Source: JAICYJ01 sp035473255 (lineage in GTDB: Bacteria > Actinomycetota > Thermoleophilia > Gaiellales > JAICJC01). From it: a DNA stretch of 19,424 nt. Each line of letters begins with the position of its first letter. The stretch's first letter is position 1. The stretch is taken from contig DATIOK010000097.1 of the NCBI GenBank assembly GCA_035473255.1, forward strand, positions 1 to 19,424. Direction: 5' to 3'. The position numbers and the translations under genes were made by a program. This document shows positions 14,055 to 19,424 of this stretch, in pieces. The notes under the pieces were generated by a model, which saw only the letters and a program-made list of their open reading frames with translations, ran no database searches and was not told the DNA's origin.

Positions 14055-14505
14055 GCAACTACTGCTCGTCCTTCAGGTCGCGTTCGTGGTGCTGCTCTAC
14101 CTCTTCATCTGGCGCGTGGTGCGGGTCGCATCGCGTGACATCTCGGTCGGCCAGGAGAGCATGGTCCTGACCCCGGTGCGGCCCGACGCGGCACCGGTAC
14201 GGGCGAGCGGCGTGCTGGTGGTGACCGCAAGCCCCGAGCTTGCGCCGGGCACCCGGCTGGAGATCCGGGCCGAGCTGGTGGCGGGACGTGACCAGCATAA
14301 CGCCATCTCGATCCCCGCGGACGGATACGCTTCCGGTCGCCATGCCCGGTTCTTGCGCGGAGACCAGTCAGACATCGTCGAGGATCTCAAGTCGACGAAC
14401 GGGACGTTCGTGAACGGCCAGCGGCTGGGAGGCGCACGGCCGCTGCGTTCCGGCGACGTGGTCACGATCGGGCAAACGCAGCTCACCTACGAGGCGCCGA
14501 CATGA
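14047..14505 (+). CDS. fhaB: FhaB (FipA-like): membrane-anchored FHA protein
   Basis: A 152-residue protein. A single membrane helix (about residues 4-22) anchors it, a linker follows, and the C-terminal FHA domain (about 65-150) has GRDQHNAISI, SGRHARF and DLKSTNGTFVNGQRL, the residues used to bind phosphothreonine. In mycobacteria FhaB/FipA interacts with cell-division components and is read by PknA/PknB signalling. The only possible start is a TTG at 14047, overlapping the 3' end of fhaA by 8 bases; its stop overlaps the pstP start (ATGA). The SGRHARF segment has Gly where most FHA domains have Arg or Ser, a mild change beside the essential Ser and His. The position between fhaA and the phosphatase gene is the standard actinobacterial order. 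Confidence 0.92.
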   Translation: MVEQLLLVLQVAFVVLLYLFIWRVVRVASRDISVGQESMVLTPVRPDAAPVRASGVLVVTASPELAPGTRLEIRAELVAGRDQHNAISIPADGYASGRHARFLRGDQSDIVEDLKSTNGTFVNGQRLGGARPLRSGDVVTIGQTQLTYEAPT

Positions 14506-15614
14506 CCGCGCTGGGCGTCGTGGACGAGGCCGGCCTCACCCAGACCGGCCACGTGCGGCGCAACAACGAGGACTCCTACCTGATCCGGGGCGACCTGTTC
14601 ATGATCGCCGACGGCATGGGCGGCGCCGCCGCCGGAGAGGTGGCCTCCGCCATGTGCGCCCAGGCGTTCGCCGAGATCGACCTGATCCACAGCCGCGGCG
14701 ACGGCGCCCTTCGCGATGCCATCGTGGTCGCCAACACCCGCATCCACGAGCGCGCCGCCAGCGACCCGGCCGCCTCCGGCATGGGCACCACCGTCACGGC
14801 GGCGCTGGTCGAGAGCGACGGCCGCGTGGCGCTGGCCAACGTCGGCGACAGCCGCGCATACCTGCTGCGAGAGGGCACCCTGCGACGCCTCACGGAGGAC
14901 CACTCGGTGGTGGCCGAGCTGGTTGCGACCGGCCAGATCTCCGACTGGGAGGCGAGCAGCCATCCGCAGCGAAACGTGGTCACGCGGGTGCTCGGCGCCG
15001 AGGCCACCGTGCAGGTCGACACCTTCTGGCTGGAGGCGCAGGACGGCGACGTGGTGCTGCTCTGCAGCGACGGCCTCACCGACATGGTGGCGGAGGAGGA
15101 GCTCGCGAAGCTGCTGGCGGCGAACAAGAGCTGTGAACAGATCGCCCGCGACCTGGTGCGGGCGGCGCTGGCACAGGGAGGCGAGGACAACGTCACTACC
15201 GTGCTGTTCCGGATCGGTCCCAGCCAGGCGCAGGAGGCCGCGCAGCCGCGAACGGTGTTGACCCAGGATCCCGATCTGGAGCCGGTCGACGAGGGGGGCC
15301 GGAGCCGCAAGCGCACCGTGCTGCGGGTGATGACGACGCTGGGCGTGATCGCGATCCTGGGCGCGGGCAGCATCTACTTCCTGCGCTGGGCGCACTTCGT
15401 CGGTGCCGACGAGTCGAGCGGCCACGTCGCCGTCTACCAGGGCCTTCCCATCGACCTGTTCGGCGGCGTCAAGCTCTACCACGAGGTGTCGGACACGCAC
15501 ATCGCCTACGCGGCGCTCAACCAGGCCACCCGCAAGAAGCTGTTTGACCACACGATCCGCTCCGCCGCGAGCGCCCGCTCGGTGGCCGAGAGCGCCGGCA
15601 GCTCTGGCCCATGA
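14502..15614 (+). CDS. pstP: PP2C-type Ser/Thr protein phosphatase PstP
   Basis: A 370-residue membrane-anchored phosphatase that reverses phosphorylation by the operon's kinases. The PP2C domain (about 5-240) has RRNNEDS, IADGMGG with metal-binding Asp37, GMGTT, NVGDSRAY, CSDGLTDM and GGEDNVT, a complete set of metal ligands. A linker rich in acidic and basic residues leads to one membrane helix (about 275-296) and a short outer domain of about 70 residues (LPIDLFGGVKLYHEV), as in mycobacterial PstP. It starts at an ATG overlapping the fhaB stop and ends in another ATGA overlap with rodA, so its dose is tied to both neighbours. Confidence 0.96.
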   Translation: MTALGVVDEAGLTQTGHVRRNNEDSYLIRGDLFMIADGMGGAAAGEVASAMCAQAFAEIDLIHSRGDGALRDAIVVANTRIHERAASDPAASGMGTTVTAALVESDGRVALANVGDSRAYLLREGTLRRLTEDHSVVAELVATGQISDWEASSHPQRNVVTRVLGAEATVQVDTFWLEAQDGDVVLLCSDGLTDMVAEEELAKLLAANKSCEQIARDLVRAALAQGGEDNVTTVLFRIGPSQAQEAAQPRTVLTQDPDLEPVDEGGRSRKRTVLRVMTTLGVIAILGAGSIYFLRWAHFVGADESSGHVAVYQGLPIDLFGGVKLYHEVSDTHIAYAALNQATRKKLFDHTIRSAASARSVAESAGSSGP

Positions 15615-16897
15615 GGTCCGCGCGCTTCCGCGAGCTCTGGAACCTGCTCGCGGTCGCCGTCCTCACGGGCGTCGGCTTCCTCAGCGTCTACACGGCGCGC
15701 CAGCAGGAGATCACCAGCACCTCGCTGATCTACGCCGCGTTCTTCCTGGCGCTCTACTTCGTGGCGCACCTGGGGCTGCGCGCGGGGCTGCCGGACGCAG
15801 ATCCCTGGCTGTTGCCGCTGTCGGCGCTCCTGACGGCCATGGGCCTGACCGAGATCTATCGACTGAACCCGCTGCTGGCCCGGGATCAGTCGATCTGGAT
15901 CGTCGTCGGCCTGGGCGGGTTCCTGGCCCTGATCCTGCTGGTCGGAGACCAGCGCAAGCTCGAGTCGTACAAGTACACGCTGGGCGTGGCTGCGGTGGCG
16001 ATGCTGGTGATCACGATGCTGGTGGGCACGACCATCAACGGCGCCAAGCTGTGGCTGCGGGTGGGCGGCATCCAGGTGCAGCCGGGCGAATTCGCAAAGC
16101 TGCTGCTGGTGATCTTCCTGGCCGGCTACCTGCGCGAGAAGCGAGAGCTGCTGACGATGGCGCACCGTCGGATCCTGGGGGTGGGCCTGCCGGCGGCCCG
16201 GCACCTGGGGCCGTTGCTGGCGATGACGGGCGTCGCCCTGGGCGTGGTGGCGGTGATGAACGACATGGGCACGGCGCTGCTCCTGTACGGCATCTTCCTC
16301 GCGATGGTCTACGTCGCGACCGGCCGCCAGTTGTACACGGTTGCGGGGCTGGCGCTGTTCGTGGGCGGATCGTTCCTCGTCTACCGCCTCACCCCGCACG
16401 TGCAGGAGCGCTTCCAGGTCTGGCTCGACCCCTGGAAGACCCCGCACACCAACGGCTACCAGATCATCCAGTCGATCGAGTCGATCGCCGACGGCGGCAT
16501 CTTCGGCTCCGGCCTGGGCCGCAGCTTCCAGGTGTTCAGCAACGGCAGCTCCGTGATCCCGGCCGCCCAGACCGACGGCATCTACGCGGTCTGGGCCAAC
16601 GAGACCGGGCTGGCCGGAGCCGCCGGGATGCTGCTGATCTACCTGCTGTTCGCCTATCGCGGTTTCAAGATCGCGAGCGTCGCCGATGACAGCTTCTCGA
16701 AGCTCCTGGCCGCAGGGCTCACGTTCACGGTTGTGCTGCAGGCCTTCCTGATCGTCGGCGGCATCACCCGCCTGATCCCGCTGACCGGCATCACTCTGCC
16801 GTTCGTCAGCTACGGCGGCAGCTCCGTGGTCTCGAACTTCATGCTGCTGGCGCTGCTCTTGATGGTGTCGTCGCGGACCGCGCGGGTGCGGAGATGA
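15611..16897 (+). CDS. rodA: SEDS-family peptidoglycan glycosyltransferase (RodA/FtsW)
   Basis: A 428-residue integral membrane protein with about ten to twelve helices, expected to polymerise lipid II into glycan strands with its partner PbpA. Family marks are GAKLWLRVGGIQVQPGEFAKL, NDMGTALLLY, GYQIIQSIESIADGGIFGSGLG, IPAAQTDGIYAV and the C-terminal ITLPFVSYGGSSVVSNFMLLA. Position and partner indicate RodA rather than FtsW. In the fourth large outer loop, most SEDS proteins have Asp in a D-P-x-G-x-G-Y context that is essential for catalysis; here the matching stretch is WLDPWKTPHTNGYQ, with Thr277 at that place and Asp273 four residues earlier. The start overlaps the pstP stop and the stop overlaps the pbpA start (both ATGA). 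Confidence 0.94.
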   Translation: MRSARFRELWNLLAVAVLTGVGFLSVYTARQQEITSTSLIYAAFFLALYFVAHLGLRAGLPDADPWLLPLSALLTAMGLTEIYRLNPLLARDQSIWIVVGLGGFLALILLVGDQRKLESYKYTLGVAAVAMLVITMLVGTTINGAKLWLRVGGIQVQPGEFAKLLLVIFLAGYLREKRELLTMAHRRILGVGLPAARHLGPLLAMTGVALGVVAVMNDMGTALLLYGIFLAMVYVATGRQLYTVAGLALFVGGSFLVYRLTPHVQERFQVWLDPWKTPHTNGYQIIQSIESIADGGIFGSGLGRSFQVFSNGSSVIPAAQTDGIYAVWANETGLAGAAGMLLIYLLFAYRGFKIASVADDSFSKLLAAGLTFTVVLQAFLIVGGITRLIPLTGITLPFVSYGGSSVVSNFMLLALLLMVSSRTARVRR

Positions 16898-18354
16898 ATC
16901 CGCGCATCGGCATGCTGTTCAAGCTGTGCGCGGGCACCTGCCTGGTGCTGATCTCGTTCACCGCCTACTGGCAGATCTGGGCGGCGTCGGGCCTGGCAGC
17001 CCGGCAGGACAACGCCCGCCTCGTCTACCGGCAGCTGCAGATCAAGCGCGGGCTGATCCTGGCCGCCAACGGCCACACGGTGCTGGCCACCAACACCGAG
17101 CACACAAAGGACGGCCTGAACGTGTTTCTGCGCCGCTATCCGCTGGGGCCGTTGTTCGGCCACCCGATCGGGTACAACACGGTCGGCTCCGGGCGCTCCG
17201 GGCTGGAGCTATCCCAGAACGACTACCTGACCGCCTCCAACGCCGACCTCTCGACCATCCTGGGCCGGATCGGCGACAAGCTGCAGGGCGAGACGGTGAC
17301 GGGCAACAACGTGGTCACCAGCCTGTCGGTGCCGGCCCAGCGGGCGGCGATGCAGGGCCTGCGGGGCCACTCGGGCGCCGTCGTTGCGATCGAGCCGAGC
17401 ACCGGCCGGGTGCTGGCGATGGCCTCGACGCCCGGCTACAACCCGAACACGGTTGCCCGCAACTTCGCCAAGCTGAACAAGCCAAGCAGCGGCGCTCCGC
17501 TGCTCAACCGCGGTACGCAGGGCCTGTACGCACCGGGCTCCACGTTCAAGGTGGTGACGGCCACCGCGGCGCTGGAGAGCGGAAAGTTCACGCCCAACAC
17601 CCTGATCAACGGGCACGGCACCTGCATCACCGTGCAGACGGTGCCGCTCTGCAACGCCGGCGGCGAGAGCGCCGGGGTGGTGTCCTTGTCCGACGCGCTC
17701 ACGTTCTCCTACAACACGGTGTTCGCACAGGTGGGACAGGCCGTCGGGCAGCAACGCCTGTACGCAACCATGCGGGACTACGGGTTCTTCCGCGATCCGC
17801 CGCTCGACTACCCGTCCGACGAGATGGAGCCGAGCGGGCTCTACAGCCACGGCCGCCTGCTGTCGCAGCGGGCGCCGATCGACGTGGGCAGGGTGGCGAT
17901 CGGGCAGGAGCGGCTGGGGGTGACGCCGATCCAGATGGCCGAGGTGGTGGCGACGGTCGCCAACCACGGCGTGCGCATGCGGCCGAGCCTGGTCGACCGG
18001 GTGGTCGCGCCCGGCGGCGGCAACGTCTACACCACGCGTCCGGAGCAGCTCGTGCGCGTGATGTCGCCGCAGACAGCCAACGAGCTGCGCGACATGATGC
18101 GGCGGGTCGTAGAGGAGGGCACCGGTCAGGCCGCGAATGTTGGAAACCTGTCGGTTGCAGGCAAGACCGGCACCGCCGAGACCGGAGTGTCAGGACTCAA
18201 CACCGCATGGTTCATCGCATTCGCCCCCGCGGACAACCCCAAGATCGCCATCGCGGTCGCGATCGAGCGCACCCCGGAGTTCGGCGGTACCATCGCCGCG
18301 CCGATCGCGGCCAAGGTGATCACCGCGTACTTGGGCCAAGGCGTGGCAAAGTAG
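16894..18354 (+). CDS. pbpA: Penicillin-binding protein PbpA, class B transpeptidase
   Basis: A 486-residue class B penicillin-binding protein that cross-links peptidoglycan stem peptides. A single N-terminal membrane helix (about 8-30) anchors it. The pedestal domain includes RGLILAANGHTVLATN and GHPIGYNTVGSGRSGLE. The transpeptidase domain has the three active-site motifs: S216-T-F-K219 (nucleophile Ser), S272-Y-N274 and K424-T-G in AGKTGTAETG. No PASTA domain is present. It is the cognate partner of the SEDS protein encoded just before, with which it overlaps by ATGA. It is a putative target of beta-lactams and, in mycobacteria, PbpA is controlled by PknB phosphorylation. The gene ends 29 bases before the pknB start. 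Confidence 0.96.
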   Translation: MNPRIGMLFKLCAGTCLVLISFTAYWQIWAASGLAARQDNARLVYRQLQIKRGLILAANGHTVLATNTEHTKDGLNVFLRRYPLGPLFGHPIGYNTVGSGRSGLELSQNDYLTASNADLSTILGRIGDKLQGETVTGNNVVTSLSVPAQRAAMQGLRGHSGAVVAIEPSTGRVLAMASTPGYNPNTVARNFAKLNKPSSGAPLLNRGTQGLYAPGSTFKVVTATAALESGKFTPNTLINGHGTCITVQTVPLCNAGGESAGVVSLSDALTFSYNTVFAQVGQAVGQQRLYATMRDYGFFRDPPLDYPSDEMEPSGLYSHGRLLSQRAPIDVGRVAIGQERLGVTPIQMAEVVATVANHGVRMRPSLVDRVVAPGGGNVYTTRPEQLVRVMSPQTANELRDMMRRVVEEGTGQAANVGNLSVAGKTGTAETGVSGLNTAWFIAFAPADNPKIAIAVAIERTPEFGGTIAAPIAAKVITAYLGQGVAK

Positions 18355-18383
18355 GGCCGACCTACAAGGCAGGGCCAGGCTAG

Positions 18384-19424
18384 TTGGGCGTAGACAACAT
18401 CATCGGCGAGCTATTCGATGGCCGCTACCGGCTGGAGCGCCGGATCGGGGCCGGCGGCATGGCGGACGTTTACCTGGCGCAGGACGAGTCACTGCATCGC
18501 CGGGTGGCGATCAAGATCCTGGCCGACCGCTACACGCGCGACCCCGGCTTCGTGGAGCGGTTCCGCCGCGAGGCGACGGCCGCGGCCGGCCTCAGCCATC
18601 CCAACATCGTCTCCATCTACGACCGCGGCGAGGCCGAGGGCACCTACTACATCGCCATGGAGTACATCGAGGGCCCGACGCTCAAAGAGGAGGTCACCGA
18701 GCGCGCGCCGTTGCCCGAGGCGGAGGCCGTCGGCTACGCCGTGCAGGCCCTGCAGGCGCTCGAGTTCGCGCACCGCCGCGGCGTGATCCATCGCGACATC
18801 AAGCCCCACAACATGATGCTGACGCCCGACGGCCTGCTGAAGGTGACCGACTTCGGCATCGCCCGCGCCACCAACGAAGTGGAGATGACGGAGGTCGGCT
18901 CGATCGTGGGCACCGCGCAGTACCTGTCCCCCGAACAGGCACGCGGCCACAGCGTCGGGCCGCAGTCGGACATCTACTCGATGGGCGTGGTGCTGTACGA
19001 GATGCTGACCGGCGAGGTGCCGTTCACGGGTTCGTCGGCGGTCGAGATCGCCATGAAGCAGGTGAACGAGGCACCGCAGCCGCCCAGCACCAAGAACCGG
19101 CTGATCACTCATGGCCTCGAGCAGGTGGTGATGCGGGCGCTGGCCAAGGATCCGGCCCTGCGCTTCCACTCGGCCAGGGAGATGGCCGACGAGCTCGAGC
19201 GCACGCGCCGGGGCCTGGCCGTCTCCCAGGACACAGCGCAGGCCACGGCGGTGATCGGCGCCTACGAAGCAACGCAGGCAACGAGCGTGATGGGCGCCCA
19301 GCCGCCCGCCGCGCCGCCGCCCCCGCAGGCCAAGCGCAGCGCCGTCCCCTGGCTGCTGGTGGCGCTGCTCTTGCTGGCAAGCGCGGTGGTCGGCTACGTC
19401 GTCTACCAGCAGCTGCAGGGCAGC
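18384..19424 (+). CDS. pknB: PknB-like Ser/Thr protein kinase (3' end outside window)
   Basis: The frame is open from a TTG at 18384 to the right edge, giving 347 visible residues. The kinase domain (about 15-275) is complete: RIGAGGMADVYLA, Lys44 in VAIK, Asp138 in HRDIKPHN, Asp156 of DFG, the activation loop with TEVGSIVGTAQYLSPEQ, and the GVVLYEMLTGEVPF helix. A Thr-rich and then Pro-rich juxtamembrane stretch (about 280-320) leads to one membrane helix (about 323-341). The C-terminal outer part, expected to carry PASTA domains that bind muropeptides, lies beyond the window. The TTG is the first codon after an in-frame TAG, so no longer start is possible; AGG a few bases upstream can serve as ribosome site. 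The family N-terminus fits. No separate PknA gene lies between pbpA and this gene, unlike in mycobacteria. Confidence 0.94.
   Translation, partial: MGVDNIIGELFDGRYRLERRIGAGGMADVYLAQDESLHRRVAIKILADRYTRDPGFVERFRREATAAAGLSHPNIVSIYDRGEAEGTYYIAMEYIEGPTLKEEVTERAPLPEAEAVGYAVQALQALEFAHRRGVIHRDIKPHNMMLTPDGLLKVTDFGIARATNEVEMTEVGSIVGTAQYLSPEQARGHSVGPQSDIYSMGVVLYEMLTGEVPFTGSSAVEIAMKQVNEAPQPPSTKNRLITHGLEQVVMRALAKDPALRFHSAREMADELERTRRGLAVSQDTAQATAVIGAYEATQATSVMGAQPPAAPPPPQAKRSAVPWLLVALLLLASAVVGYVVYQQLQGS

Overview
The window is very GC-rich and gene-dense, and it carries the conserved actinobacterial fhaA-fhaB-pstP-rodA-pbpA-pknB cell-growth signalling operon. It also holds a PdtaS/PdtaR-type kinase and ANTAR regulator, a LigC-like DNA ligase and many GAF-domain proteins. 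Together these suggest a chromosomal segment of a deep-branching high-GC actinobacterium. Thermoleophilia (Solirubrobacterales/Gaiellales-like) is my best guess, from gene content only. I see no tRNA, rRNA, insertion sequence, CRISPR array or sign of recent transfer.

Layout. 1-738: the 3' end of an ABC-F ATPase gene. 776-1189: a small orphan protein that looks like a degenerate receiver domain. 1366-3020 (minus): an ANTAR response regulator and its GAF/HisKA_2 histidine kinase, overlapping. 3067-4796 (plus): a LigC-type ATP-dependent DNA ligase overlapping a calcineurin-like phosphoesterase. 4819-8451 (minus): type I glutamine synthetase, preceded by a structured leader with an intrinsic terminator, and upstream of it a triple-GAF HD-GYP protein. 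8452-8809: a 358-base gap without a convincing gene. 8810-9745 (plus): a zinc-type CDF exporter. 9758-11433 (minus): a DUF4446 membrane protein and a membrane-anchored CARDB-like protein, overlapping.

11506 to the right edge (plus): a seven-gene signalling and wall-synthesis operon. It starts with a Ser/Thr kinase fused to a polytopic membrane domain. FhaA, FhaB, the PP2C phosphatase PstP, the SEDS glycosyltransferase RodA, the transpeptidase PbpA and a PknB-like kinase (cut by the window end) follow. From fhaB to pbpA the genes overlap by a few bases, so they are probably translationally coupled. The logic is known from mycobacteria: the kinases phosphorylate FHA partners and wall enzymes, PstP reverses this, and RodA with PbpA polymerise and cross-link peptidoglycan.

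Most interesting points: (1) the glnA leader has a strong terminator with no room for a promoter between it and the gene, and an upstream hairpin whose six-base loop fits the A1/G4 rule of ANTAR targets, with an ANTAR regulator gene about 4 kb away; (2) the ANTAR regulator and FhaA have no ATG, GTG or TTG start compatible with their domains; (3) a polytopic-membrane kinase heads the wall operon; (4) the RodA homologue seems to carry Thr where SEDS enzymes have their essential Asp; (5) the orphan pseudo-receiver; (6) GarA-like Thr motifs in PknB and FhaA.
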